Source: Ectopseudomonas mendocina
GTDB taxonomy: Bacteria > Pseudomonadota > Gammaproteobacteria > Pseudomonadales > Pseudomonadaceae
Direction: 5' to 3'
DNA: 64,000 nt
NCBI RefSeq assembly: GCF_016008875.1
Contig: NZ_JADTQG010000001.1
Span: 62,001 to 126,000 of the forward strand
In this document: in pieces, positions 52,282 to 60,544 of the stretch
How the letters are laid out: every line of letters starts with the position of its first letter
How positions within the stretch are numbered: the first letter of the stretch is position 1
The notes under the pieces: generated by a model
The model's input: the letters and a program-made list of their open reading frames with translations, nothing else
Told to the model about the DNA's origin: nothing
Databases searched by the model: none
Made by a program: the position numbers and the translations under genes

Positions 52282-54756
52282 GTGGCAAAGCCATTCCGTC
52301 ATAGCCGCAATATCGGTTTTCGCGTCAGCCTGCTGACCATCGCCATCAGCGCCGCGCCGGCCTGGGCAGAAGAAGTGATCGAGCGCGTCGAGGTGATCGG
52401 CCAGGCCGCCAGCATCGACAAGGCGCTGCGTGAGCAGAAGAGTGCCGACAGCATCAAGAGCGTGGTGCATGCCGACGGCGTCGGCCAGTTGCCGGACGAC
52501 AACGCCGCCGAAGCCCTGCAGCGCATACCGGGCCTGTCGGTGGAGCGCGACCAGGGCGAAGGGCGCTTCGTCAGTGTGCGTGGCATCGCCCCGGATCTCA
52601 ACAGCGTGACCATCAACGGTACCCTGGTGCCGGCACCGGAAAGCGACCGCCGCGCAGTGGCGCTGGACGTGCTGCCCGCCGAGCTGGTGCAGTCGCTGTC
52701 GGTGGTCAAGAGCCTGACCCCGGACATGGACGCCAACTCCCTGGGCGGCACCATCGAGGTGGAAAGCCTATCGGCCTTCGACCACGACGGCCTGTTCTAC
52801 TCCCTGTCCGGCGAAGGCAGCCACGACACCAACGTCAGCAAGAACAGCCCCAAGTTCTCCGGCGCCATCAGCGACCGTTTCAGCCTGGGCGACGGCACCG
52901 ACAACTTCGGCGTAGCGGCAGCGTTCAGCTGGCAGAAACGCAAGTTCGGTTCGGAGAACGTCGAGACCGGCGGCGCCTGGGATTTCGACGACGGGGCGCG
53001 CCTGGAGGAGGTCGAGCAGCGTGATTACGAAATTACCCGTGAGCGCACCGGCTTTGGCCTGAACTTCGACTACCAGCCCGACGATTACTCCAACTATTAC
53101 CTGCGCACCCTGTACAGCAAGTTCAAGGACACCGAGACGCGCAACGCCGCGGGTGTCGAGTTCGCCGATGCCCAGGCTTCGGGCGAACGCGGCGACGCTG
53201 AAGGCTGGCGCGAACTGAAGTCGCGTCAGGACACCCAGGAGATCCAGTCCTATGTAATCGGCGGCGAACGCATGATCGACCTGTGGACCATCAGCGGCCA
53301 GGCCGGCTACAGCCAGGCCACTGAGAGGGATCCGGGCGGCATCGCCGGGGCGAAGTTCGTCGGCGATTTCACCGATGTCGGCTTCGACGGCACGCGCAAG
53401 CCGTACCTGAGCGTGGGCAGCGGGTTCTACGACCCGGCCTCCTTCGAACTCGACGAAGTGGAATGGGAGAAGGTCAGCGGCAAGGACAAGGAAAAGAACA
53501 TCCGTCTGGACCTGGCCCGCGACTACGACCTCAAAGGCAACGCCGCCCAGGTCAAATTCGGCGGCAAGCTCAGCCGCCGCGACAAGACCAGCGACACCGA
53601 GGTGTGGGTCTACGACGACTTCAGCGGCATCGATCTGGAAGGCCTGCAGAGCGGCAACGTCGACTATTCCCTGGGCAACTTCGGCAACGGCATCAGCGCC
53701 GGCGCCATCAAGAACCTGATCGGTGGCCTGGATCGCAGCGAGTTCTACGACGAGGAAAACTCGCGCATCAACGACTTCGACATGCGTGAGGACATCAACG
53801 CGGCCTACCTGATGAACACCCTGGATGTAGACGATTGGCGCTTCATTGCTGGCCTGCGTTACGAGGGCACCGAGTTCGAAGCCAAGGGCACCGGCCTGCG
53901 TGATGGCGTCTACGAGGACAGCCACAGCAAGAACCGCTACGACCACTGGCTGCCCGGGTTGCATGCGCGTTACCAGATTTCGCCGTCAACCGCCGTGCGC
54001 GCTGCCTGGACCAACACCGTGGTGCGCCCGACCTTTGGCCAGTTGGCACCGGGCTTCGCCATCGACGGTGACGACGCCTCGTTCGGCAACCCCGACCTCA
54101 AACCGCTGGAATCGATGAACCTTGATCTCGGCATCGAGCACTACATGGGCCGTGCCGGCGTGGTCTCGGGCTTCCTGTTCTACAAGGACATCGACAACTT
54201 CATCTACAACACCGACCTCGCCGGCAGCGGTATCTGGGCAGATTTCGACGAGGCGCTGAGCTTCGAGAACGGCAGCGGCGCCAAGCTCTATGGCATGGAG
54301 CTGGCCTACTCGCAGAAATTCGATTGGCTGCCGGCGCCGTGGAACGGTGTGCTGCTGGGCGCCAACCTGACCCTGAGCAGATCTGACGCGACCATCGAGG
54401 GGCAGGGCGCCAAGCGCTCCATCGACCTGCCGAATCAGTCCGACACCGTCGGCAATTTCATGGTCGGTTGGGAAAACGATCGCTTCAACCTGCGTGTCGC
54501 GGCCAACTACAAGTCCAGCTACCTGTACGAGATCAGCTCGGTCGAGGACAAGCGCCACGACCTGTACGTCGATGATCAGCTGTTCGTCGATTTCAAGGCC
54601 GGCTACTTCATCACCCCCGAACTGCAGCTGACCTTCGAGGCGCAGAACATCACCGACGAGTCCTACTACGTCTACACCGGGCGCCGCAGCTACAACGCCC
54701 AGTACGAGGAATACGGCCCGACCTACAAGGTTGGCCTGACCCTCACCCACTTCTGA
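52282..54756 (+). CDS. TonB-dependent outer-membrane receptor of the phytate locus
   Basis: An 824-residue TonB-dependent receptor without an STN domain. Signal peptide to about residue 29 (ISAAPAWA), a TonB-box-like VIERVEVIG, plug motifs (LPDDNAAEALQRIPGLSVERDQGEGRFVSVRGI, TINGTLVPAPESDRRAVALDVLPAELVQ, NSLGGTIEVES) and a barrel ending KVGLTLTHF. The IPGLSVERDQGEGR form is that of the TonB-receptor subfamily seen with polysaccharide and organophosphate uptake. Start at GTG 52282 is chosen because GAGGGAG lies 6 bases before it. Next to phytase, so it probably imports phytate or its products. Confidence 0.88.
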   Translation: MAKPFRHSRNIGFRVSLLTIAISAAPAWAEEVIERVEVIGQAASIDKALREQKSADSIKSVVHADGVGQLPDDNAAEALQRIPGLSVERDQGEGRFVSVRGIAPDLNSVTINGTLVPAPESDRRAVALDVLPAELVQSLSVVKSLTPDMDANSLGGTIEVESLSAFDHDGLFYSLSGEGSHDTNVSKNSPKFSGAISDRFSLGDGTDNFGVAAAFSWQKRKFGSENVETGGAWDFDDGARLEEVEQRDYEITRERTGFGLNFDYQPDDYSNYYLRTLYSKFKDTETRNAAGVEFADAQASGERGDAEGWRELKSRQDTQEIQSYVIGGERMIDLWTISGQAGYSQATERDPGGIAGAKFVGDFTDVGFDGTRKPYLSVGSGFYDPASFELDEVEWEKVSGKDKEKNIRLDLARDYDLKGNAAQVKFGGKLSRRDKTSDTEVWVYDDFSGIDLEGLQSGNVDYSLGNFGNGISAGAIKNLIGGLDRSEFYDEENSRINDFDMREDINAAYLMNTLDVDDWRFIAGLRYEGTEFEAKGTGLRDGVYEDSHSKNRYDHWLPGLHARYQISPSTAVRAAWTNTVVRPTFGQLAPGFAIDGDDASFGNPDLKPLESMNLDLGIEHYMGRAGVVSGFLFYKDIDNFIYNTDLAGSGIWADFDEALSFENGSGAKLYGMELAYSQKFDWLPAPWNGVLLGANLTLSRSDATIEGQGAKRSIDLPNQSDTVGNFMVGWENDRFNLRVAANYKSSYLYEISSVEDKRHDLYVDDQLFVDFKAGYFITPELQLTFEAQNITDESYYVYTGRRSYNAQYEEYGPTYKVGLTLTHF

Positions 54757-54838
54757 CGGCGGTTTTGAACACCCGCTCCTTAAGCGCCAGGGATTGGCGA
54801 TTGAAAGATGGAAGCTGCCGGTTGGCTGAATGATTGTT

Positions 54839-54905
54839 GTAGGAGGGGCTTTAGCCGCGAGCTTTTACTGCCCGGATGAAAGCTCGCGGCTGAAGCCCCT
54901 CCCAC
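54839..54905. repeat. Inverted REP pair (GTGGGAGGGGCTTCAGCC family)
   Basis: Arms 54839-54865 and 54879-54905 pair over 27 bases with only a few mismatches. It sits between the receptor and phytase genes in the same orientation, so it may stabilise or attenuate the receptor transcript. Rest of the 54757-55018 gap shows nothing further. Confidence 0.8.
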
Positions 54906-55018
54906 ATGATCGCCGCCATATCGCAGGCAGTTTTTGAAAAATCGCAAACCTGTATCCGGACCCGGAACAAATTTCAGGTCACTGCAACCAGGCAATTGAT
55001 CCAGGAAATTCTCAATCT

Positions 55019-56932
55019 ATGCGACTGTTCAATCTGTCCCTGCTGGGTCTCTGCGTTGCCTTGGCCGCTTGCCAGGGCAAACAAGCGCAGCAGGCTGTTT
55101 CTGTGACACCGGCGCTGACCCTCAGCAAGACGCTTATTGCCAGCGAAAGCACCCAGTGGCTGGCGCCGCTGGCCTTTCTCGCCGACGCCCAGCGCCTGCA
55201 GGTGGCGCGCAGCGGTTTGCAGGTAATCGGTGGCGACGGTCAGGTGCTCAGCGAGCTGCCAGGCCGCTTCGAAACCCTCGATCACCGTGCCGATGCCGAT
55301 GGCGTGCTGGTTGCCAGCCTCGACCGCAAACGCCAGCAGGCGCTGCTGACGCGCTTCGACTCCGCACAGCAGTGGAGCGCGCCGCGTTATCTGCCGAAAA
55401 CCCGTTTCGCCATCGAAGGCCTGTGCCTGTACCGCGACAGCGCGCGTAACGACTTTCTGTTCCTGGTGGGCGAAGAGGGCATCGGCGAGCAGTGGCTGGT
55501 GGCCGAGCAGGGCCGCCCACTGGCCCAACCGCACCTAGTACGTGCCCTGAGCCTGCCGCCGGAGAGCGGTTTCTGTCAGGTCGATGACCGCAGCGACAGC
55601 CTGTACGTGAATGAAGAAAACGTCGGCCTGTGGCGCTATGACTCCGGCGCCGAAGCGCCGCTGGTGCGTGAGCCGGTGGAGCTGGTCGCACCCTTCGGCG
55701 AGCTGCGCGAGACGGCCGCAGGGATGGCCGTGTTGCCGGATGCGCTGCTGCTGGTCGATGCCGCTGCTGCCAACCTGCACCTGTACCAGCGCAGCGCCTC
55801 GCAGTGGCAGCGTGCCGGTGTGCTGCGTCTAGAGGGCCTCGATGAGCCGGAGCAGGTCAGCGCCCGCGCGACGTCGCAGGGCCTCGAACTGCTGCTGGTC
55901 GACGACGCTGGCGCACGCAGTGCATCACTGAACTGGACGCCTCAGCGCACCGAGCCACAGCCGACCATCCCGGTGCTCGCGCCCCTGGTTCAGACCGATG
56001 GCGTGCCCAGCCTTGGCGATGCGGCGGACGACCCGGCGATCTGGATCGACCGCGTGCACCCCGAACGCAGCCGTGTGCTGGGCACCGACAAGAAAGGCGG
56101 CCTGCTCGCCTACGACCTGGCCGGCAAGCAGGTGCAGAGCCTGCGCGTCGGTCGCCTGAACAATGTCGATGTGCGCCCCGACTTCCAGCTGGGCGAGCGT
56201 CAGGTCGATCTGGCCGTGGCCAGCAACCGCGATCACAACAGCCTGCACCTGTTCGCCATCGACCCGGCCAGCGGCGTGCTCGCCGACATCGGCCAGATCG
56301 CCACGCCGCTGGAGGAAATCTACGGTCTGTGCCTGTTCAAGGATCGTCAGGGCGCCATCCATGCCATCGCCAACGACAAGGATGGCAGCTTTCTGCAGTA
56401 CCGCCTGGGCAGCGTGAACGGCAAGGCCAGCGGCCAGTTGGTGCGCCGCTTCAAGACCGAAACCCAGCCCGAGGGCTGCGTGGCCGACGACCGCAACGAG
56501 CGGCTGTATATCGGTGAGGAAGACGTTGCGGTGTGGGCGCTGGATGCGCGCGCCGAGGCGCCGACAACCTTCGATCAGGTGATCGCCGTCGGTGGCCCGG
56601 TCAAGGACGACATCGAAGGCCTGGCGCTCTACCACGGCAAGCAGCGCGACTACCTGGTGATCTCCAGCCAGGGCAACGACAGCTACGTGGTGGTCGAGGC
56701 GCAGGCGCCGTACCGGCTGCGCGGCAGTTTTCGCATTGGCTTGAACGCCGCGCTGAGTATCGACGGCGCATCGGAGACCGATGGCCTGGACGTCACCTCG
56801 GCCAACCTCGGCGGGCCCTGGAGTGCCGGCATGCTGGTGGTGCAGGACGGTCGCAAGCGCATGCCCGAAGGCAACCAGAACTACAAGTACGTGCCCTGGA
56901 CGGCGGTCGCCGCTGCGTTGGGCCTGGAGTGA
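55019..56932 (+). CDS. Double-domain beta-propeller phytase lipoprotein
   Basis: A 637-residue 3-phytase. Lipobox ALAAC with Cys18 predicts an envelope-anchored lipoprotein. The C-terminal half (about 320-637) is a full beta-propeller phytase: DAADDPAIW, GTDKKGGLLAYDL, NNVDVRPDFQLG, ASNRD, QPEGCVADDRNERLYIGEEDVAVW, DDIEGLALYH. The N-terminal half (25-310) is a second, diverged propeller with ALSLPPESGFCQVDDRSDSLYVNEENVGLWRYD. Dual-propeller phytases are known in Bacillus and other bacteria; the N-terminal half typically lacks full activity but assists. It hydrolyses phytate with calcium. Confidence 0.92.
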   Translation: MRLFNLSLLGLCVALAACQGKQAQQAVSVTPALTLSKTLIASESTQWLAPLAFLADAQRLQVARSGLQVIGGDGQVLSELPGRFETLDHRADADGVLVASLDRKRQQALLTRFDSAQQWSAPRYLPKTRFAIEGLCLYRDSARNDFLFLVGEEGIGEQWLVAEQGRPLAQPHLVRALSLPPESGFCQVDDRSDSLYVNEENVGLWRYDSGAEAPLVREPVELVAPFGELRETAAGMAVLPDALLLVDAAAANLHLYQRSASQWQRAGVLRLEGLDEPEQVSARATSQGLELLLVDDAGARSASLNWTPQRTEPQPTIPVLAPLVQTDGVPSLGDAADDPAIWIDRVHPERSRVLGTDKKGGLLAYDLAGKQVQSLRVGRLNNVDVRPDFQLGERQVDLAVASNRDHNSLHLFAIDPASGVLADIGQIATPLEEIYGLCLFKDRQGAIHAIANDKDGSFLQYRLGSVNGKASGQLVRRFKTETQPEGCVADDRNERLYIGEEDVAVWALDARAEAPTTFDQVIAVGGPVKDDIEGLALYHGKQRDYLVISSQGNDSYVVVEAQAPYRLRGSFRIGLNAALSIDGASETDGLDVTSANLGGPWSAGMLVVQDGRKRMPEGNQNYKYVPWTAVAAALGLE

Positions 56933-57021
56933 GACGAACGGCGTTGCGCCTGTCATCAGTGCGCAACGTGCTGGTCTTCCAATGTGAGCCCTCGGGCTCG
57001 AGCAATTGAAGGAAATCCGTG

Positions 57022-57738
57022 ATGCAAAACCAAGCCCACCTCGAACACATGACCGTCTGGGGCCTGATCGCCGAAGCCAGCATCGTCGTGCAGGCGGTGA
57101 TGCTATGCCTGGTGCTGGCCTCGCTGGTCAGCTGGTACCTGATCGTCCAGCGCGGCGCCGTGCTGCGCCGCAGCGAGCAACTGGCCAAGGCGTTCCTCAA
57201 ACGCTTTCGCACCGACGAGATCGGTGGCCTGTACCGCGAAGGCAGCCAGCAGGAGCTGCCGGCCGATGCCGCCCTGCAACGCATCTTCCTGGCCGGCTAC
57301 CAGAGCTTCAGCCAGTTGCAGCCCCATGCCGGCAACAGCCCGGAAACCGTGCTCGACGGTGTCGAGCGCAGCCTGGCGGTGGCCATCGCCGAACAGGAAG
57401 AACGCCTGGAAAAAGGCCTGCCGTTCCTCGCCACGGTCGGTTCGGTCAGCCCCTACATCGGCCTGTTCGGCACCGTGTGGGGGATCATGAATTCCTTCCT
57501 GGGCCTATCCCAGGTGCAGCAGGCCACATTGTCCACCGTAGCCCCGGGCATCGCCGAAGCGCTGATCGCCACCGCCATCGGCCTGTTCGCGGCGATTCCC
57601 GCGGTGATGGCCTACAACCGCTTTTCGGCTCGCAGCCAGACGCTGATCGCCCGCTACTACGCCTTCGGCAACGAGTTGCAAGGGCGCCTGCACCGCCGCC
57701 TGAACGGCGCGGCGACAAGCATGGCCGCGGCAGCCTGA
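57022..57738 (+). CDS. MotA/TolQ/ExbB proton channel family protein
   Basis: A 238-residue inner-membrane protein with three helices, including the conserved GLFGTVWGIMNSFLGL segment and APGIAEALIATAIGLFAAIPAVMAYNRF. Closest to TolQ/ExbB. Start taken at ATG 57022, 8 bases after AAGGA, rather than the adjacent GTG. It begins a tightly spaced trio after the phytase (89 bp), forming with the next two genes a proton-driven complex for the locus receptor. Confidence 0.92.
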   Translation: MQNQAHLEHMTVWGLIAEASIVVQAVMLCLVLASLVSWYLIVQRGAVLRRSEQLAKAFLKRFRTDEIGGLYREGSQQELPADAALQRIFLAGYQSFSQLQPHAGNSPETVLDGVERSLAVAIAEQEERLEKGLPFLATVGSVSPYIGLFGTVWGIMNSFLGLSQVQQATLSTVAPGIAEALIATAIGLFAAIPAVMAYNRFSARSQTLIARYYAFGNELQGRLHRRLNGAATSMAAAA

Positions 57739-57751
57739 GGAGGAGAGCGCA

Positions 57752-58195
57752 ATGCTGGTTCGACCGACGCACAAGCACGGCCTGAAGGCCGAGATGAACG
57801 TGGTGCCCTACATCGACGTGATGCTGGTGCTGCTGGTGATCTTCATGGTCACCGCGCCGATGCTGGTCCAGGGCGTGCAGATCGAGCTGCCCAAGGTGGC
57901 AGCCGAGGCGCTGCCCATACCAGGCGAACAGCGCATCGTCACCCTGTCGGTGAAGGCAGACGGCAGCTTTTACTGGAATCTGGGCAGCGAGGTGAACGTC
58001 GAGGCGCAGACCGACAGCGCGGTGGACAAGAACGAAATGCGCGAGAAGATCGCCGCCCTGGTCGCCGCCAGCCCTGATACACAGGTGTACGTGCGCGCTG
58101 ACCAGAACGCCGACTATGCGTCGGTGGTGGCTGGCATCGCCGAACTGCAGCGTGGCGGTGTCAGCCGTCTGGGCCTGATTACCGAGGCGCCCTGA
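57752..58195 (+). CDS. ExbD/TolR family protein
   Basis: A 147-residue single-pass inner-membrane protein. Conserved motif AEMNVVPYIDVMLVLLVIFMVTAP includes the helix Asp (PYIDVML) needed for proton use. The periplasmic part (RIVTLSVKADGSFYWN...VYVRADQNADYASVVAGIAELQRGG) is the ExbD/TolR fold. 13 bp after the TolQ/ExbB gene. Confidence 0.93.
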   Translation: MLVRPTHKHGLKAEMNVVPYIDVMLVLLVIFMVTAPMLVQGVQIELPKVAAEALPIPGEQRIVTLSVKADGSFYWNLGSEVNVEAQTDSAVDKNEMREKIAALVAASPDTQVYVRADQNADYASVVAGIAELQRGGVSRLGLITEAP

Positions 58196-58196
58196 G

Positions 58197-59015
58197 ATGA
58201 ACGGTCTGACTCTGGAAATCCCCGCGTCCCGTTTCGTCTGGCCGGCCTGGCGTGAACACGGCTTTGCCCTCGGCGTCGCGCTGGCCCTGCATGCCGGGCT
58301 GGCTTACCTGTTGCTCAACCTGTCCCACCCGGCGCCGATGCCGGCACCAGTTTCTGCGGTGCTCACCACCCAATTGATTACATTGCCGGTGCCAGTGGTG
58401 CCGCCAGCTCCCGCACCGGCGACCGCCGAGCCGTCAGCGCCTGTTCCAGTGCAGGAACCTGAACCGGTGGTCCAAGCGCCGGTGGTCGAGCAGGCCGATC
58501 TCGCCTTCAAGCGGGTGGAACAGGAACGTCAGGAAAAAGCCCGCCAGGTGCAGCGCGAACGCCAGCAGCGTGAGAAAGTGCTACGCGACGAACGTCTGGC
58601 CCGTGAGGAGCAGCAACGGCAAGCGCTGAAGGAACTGCAACTGGCCCAGGCCCGCCAGGCCGAGGCCGAACGCCTGGCTGCAGCTGAACGGCAGGCGGCG
58701 GCGAATGCGGCAGCCGCCGCTGCACGTGCCGAGGCGGAGGCCGCCAGCCGTCAGTACCTGCCCATCGCCAAGCAGGCGCCGGATTATCCCGCGCGCGCTT
58801 TGGAGCGCAAGATCGAGGGCGAATGCACCGTGGCCTACACGGTCAATGCCGCCGGCCGGGTGGAAGACCCGCAGGTGGTGGGCACTTGCCACCCCATGTT
58901 CGTCAAACCGTCGCTGGCGGCTGCCAAGACCTTTCGCTACCAGCCCCGGGTGGTCAATGGCCAGGCGGTGGCCGTGGCCAATGTGAAGAACACCTTCAGC
59001 TATCGGATTCAGTGA
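58197..59015 (+). CDS. TonB/TolA-type energy transducer
   Basis: A 272-residue protein with one N-terminal membrane helix (GFALGVALALHAGLAYLLLNL, His in helix typical of TonB), a Pro-rich spacer (PAPVSAV...PAPAPATAEPSAPVPVQEPEPVV), a charged Ala/Gln/Arg helix (about 100-185, TolA-like), and a C-terminal TonB domain (YLPIAKQAPDYPARALERKIEGECTVAYTVNAAGRVEDPQVVG...TFRYQPRVVNGQ). The Pro-rich plus TolA-like helix mixture is unusual. Last gene of the phytate locus; spans the periplasm to the adjacent receptor. Confidence 0.9.
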   Translation: MNGLTLEIPASRFVWPAWREHGFALGVALALHAGLAYLLLNLSHPAPMPAPVSAVLTTQLITLPVPVVPPAPAPATAEPSAPVPVQEPEPVVQAPVVEQADLAFKRVEQERQEKARQVQRERQQREKVLRDERLAREEQQRQALKELQLAQARQAEAERLAAAERQAAANAAAAAARAEAEAASRQYLPIAKQAPDYPARALERKIEGECTVAYTVNAAGRVEDPQVVGTCHPMFVKPSLAAAKTFRYQPRVVNGQAVAVANVKNTFSYRIQ

Positions 59016-59084
59016 GTGTCTATGGCGCCTTGTATGGATATTGGTGGCGCTCATCGAGGCGCGGCAGCGTTCTGTAAGTCTTCG

Positions 59085-59565
59085 CAGACTGTCGTGCTCG
59101 CCGGGCTGCTGGAGGAGATTCGGCATGGCTGGAATACCCGGCATGGCGAGATAACCACCCTGATCCGTCTGGCCACCGATGCTCGAAGAGGCTGAGCCGA
59201 CCGGCCTGCGCGATGGCGTGATCACTTCCAGCGGGCCCAGAATACGACAGGGTTCGTTCGGCGCCGGCCATTGCAGCTTGAGGAAGGTCGTCAGGTACTG
59301 GCACCAACACGGCCAGCCAAACTCGGCCATCACCTCGTTCCGTCGTGCCCTGGCCAGGACGACCATCCGCATACCAAAAGGCCAGGCCGCCCACGCCCTG
59401 CGATACACCTTCGCCAGCCACTTCATCCAGAACGGCAGCAACATCCTCGCCCTGCAGAAAATCCTGGGTCACTCCAGCCTGGCCATGACGATGCGCTACG
59501 CGCACCTAGCGCCGGATCATCTGCAGGATGCGGTTCGCTTTGGGCCTATGGTTAGCACGTGCTAA
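59085..59565 (+). pseudogene. Frameshifted tyrosine integrase remnant
   Basis: The end reads AHALRYTFASHFIQNGSNILALQKILGHSSLAMTMRYAHLAPDHL, the catalytic H-x-x-R / GH / Tyr boxes of a phage-type tyrosine recombinase. Upstream the frame with the Arg box (EITTLIRLATDAR) stops at 59193-59195, and the continuation EEAEPTGLRDG resumes in the frame starting at 59179, so an indel of 1-2 bases lies near 59182-59190. The N-terminal two-thirds of the enzyme is missing. It sits 70 bp past the TonB gene and likely marks the edge of an integrated element. Inactive. Confidence 0.7.
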
Positions 59566-59591
59566 ACACTTGCTCATTTTTTGTGCATAAT
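59552..59591 (+). promoter_or_regulatory. Operator-promoter of the antitoxin-toxin pair
   Basis: A perfect 14-bp palindrome TTAGCACGTGCTAA (59552-59565) overlaps a possible -35 TAAACA (59563-59568); 17 bp on is -10 CATAAT (59586-59591). The predicted transcript start falls at or beside the ATG (59598), with no ribosome site, suggesting a leaderless mRNA. The palindrome is a natural autoregulatory site. Confidence 0.5.
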
Positions 59592-59597
59592 GTGTGT

Positions 59598-59849
59598 ATG
59601 AGCGCAAAGCACATTACAGGCAGGTTTGGACTTGCTACCGGAAAGGGTACCGTCGGCGATGAAGGCAACGGTCGTTATGTCGTCGTGCCTGCTTTTCGGA
59701 GATTCCGCTACCTCAATAGCAAGGTGCTGGTGGTTAACAAGCGGAAACCCTCTAAGGAAGCTGTCTTTGACGCAGCTACTGCTGTAGAGATGCTAGAGAA
59801 CCCCCAAGCTCCGAACGCTGAGTTGCTCAGTATCTTGGCCGCAGATTGA
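59598..59849 (+). CDS. Putative antitoxin of GNAT toxin (atypical, not ribbon-helix-helix)
   Basis: An 83-residue protein ending 3 bp before the GNAT gene. GNAT toxins of the TacT/AtaT type normally have a DUF1778 ribbon-helix-helix antitoxin. Here the N-terminal half (GRFGLATGKGTVGDEGNGRYVVVPAFRRFRYLN) shows no such fold, but the end (FDAATAVEMLENPQAPNAELLSILAAD) resembles the C-terminal toxin-covering tail of DUF1778 antitoxins. So it may be an antitoxin with a different DNA-binding half. No ribosome site precedes the ATG; see promoter entry. Function is inference. Confidence 0.6.
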   Translation: MSAKHITGRFGLATGKGTVGDEGNGRYVVVPAFRRFRYLNSKVLVVNKRKPSKEAVFDAATAVEMLENPQAPNAELLSILAAD

Positions 59850-59852
59850 CGA

Positions 59853-60374
59853 ATGCCCTTTATCACCACGCCTTTCGACAAGGATGTCGATAGAGCCGCA
59901 TTCGACTGTGGCAAGCATCCCGCTCTCAATTCGTACATAGCCGAGTACGCTGGACAGGACGAACGTCGTAACGTTTCTAGGACGTTTATGCTTGTCGATT
60001 CAGGGGTTCTTCAAGGTTTTTACACTCTTGCCGCGACCGCTATTGATCTGTCCGACCTGTCTGAGCAGCAGCGTAAAGGGCTGCCACGTTATCCGCTTCC
60101 TGCAGTTTTATTGAGCCGGTTCGCTGTGAGTAAAGATCACCAGCGCCAGGGGCTGGGGCGTCGTCTGCTCAAAGACATTTTTATGCGCGTCAGCTCCATG
60201 TCTGAGCTAGCAGGAGTAGCTTTTCTAGTGGTGGACGCCAAGGATAGCGAAGCGGCCGACTACTACAGGTCTTTAGGCTTCGTTGCTAGTCCTTCAAATG
60301 CTCTTCGCCTTGCCATTCTCACCAAGACGTTTGTCGGCGCGGTACATGGTGCGGCAGCTAAGCCAAGCGTCTGA
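59853..60374 (+). CDS. GNAT-family N-acetyltransferase, probable toxin (TacT/AtaT-like)
   Basis: A 173-residue acetyltransferase. The acetyl-CoA loop is RFAVSKDHQRQGLGRRLLKD (Q/R-x-x-G-x-G), with FDCGKHPALNSYIAEYA near the start, FYTLAATAID, and the catalytic-type Tyr in YYRSLGFV. The DCG..LN opening and LSRFAVS..QGQGLG wording is that of tRNA-acetylating GNAT toxins (TacT, AtaT, ItaT). It is 3 bp after the putative antitoxin. Codon use differs from the core genome upstream. Confidence 0.82.
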   Translation: MPFITTPFDKDVDRAAFDCGKHPALNSYIAEYAGQDERRNVSRTFMLVDSGVLQGFYTLAATAIDLSDLSEQQRKGLPRYPLPAVLLSRFAVSKDHQRQGLGRRLLKDIFMRVSSMSELAGVAFLVVDAKDSEAADYYRSLGFVASPSNALRLAILTKTFVGAVHGAAAKPSV

Positions 60375-60404
60375 GCTTTCGACGAATTATCGACACCCAA
60401 AGAA

Positions 60405-60439
60405 AAACCCCTGACTTTCTCTAGGAAAATCAGGGGTTT
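60405..60439 (+). terminator. Terminator after the GNAT gene
   Basis: AAACCCCTGA (60405-60414) pairs with TCAGGGGTTT (60430-60439), followed by ATTT. It begins 31 bp after the toxin stop codon. It may work in both directions because the convergent gene ends at 60545. Confidence 0.75.
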
Positions 60440-60544
60440 ATTTGCCGGGGTAATCTGAACGGATTCTCTATCTTGTTGTTTTTTATGTAGTTGTGCCGGT
60501 TAATTTTCTGGCTGGAATGCCTTTTGGAATGCCATTCCATGGGG

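Noticed and set aside
59020..59505. 161-codon minus-strand frame over the integrase remnant
   Set aside because: Plus-strand frames show conserved recombinase boxes; the antisense product has no recognisable feature.
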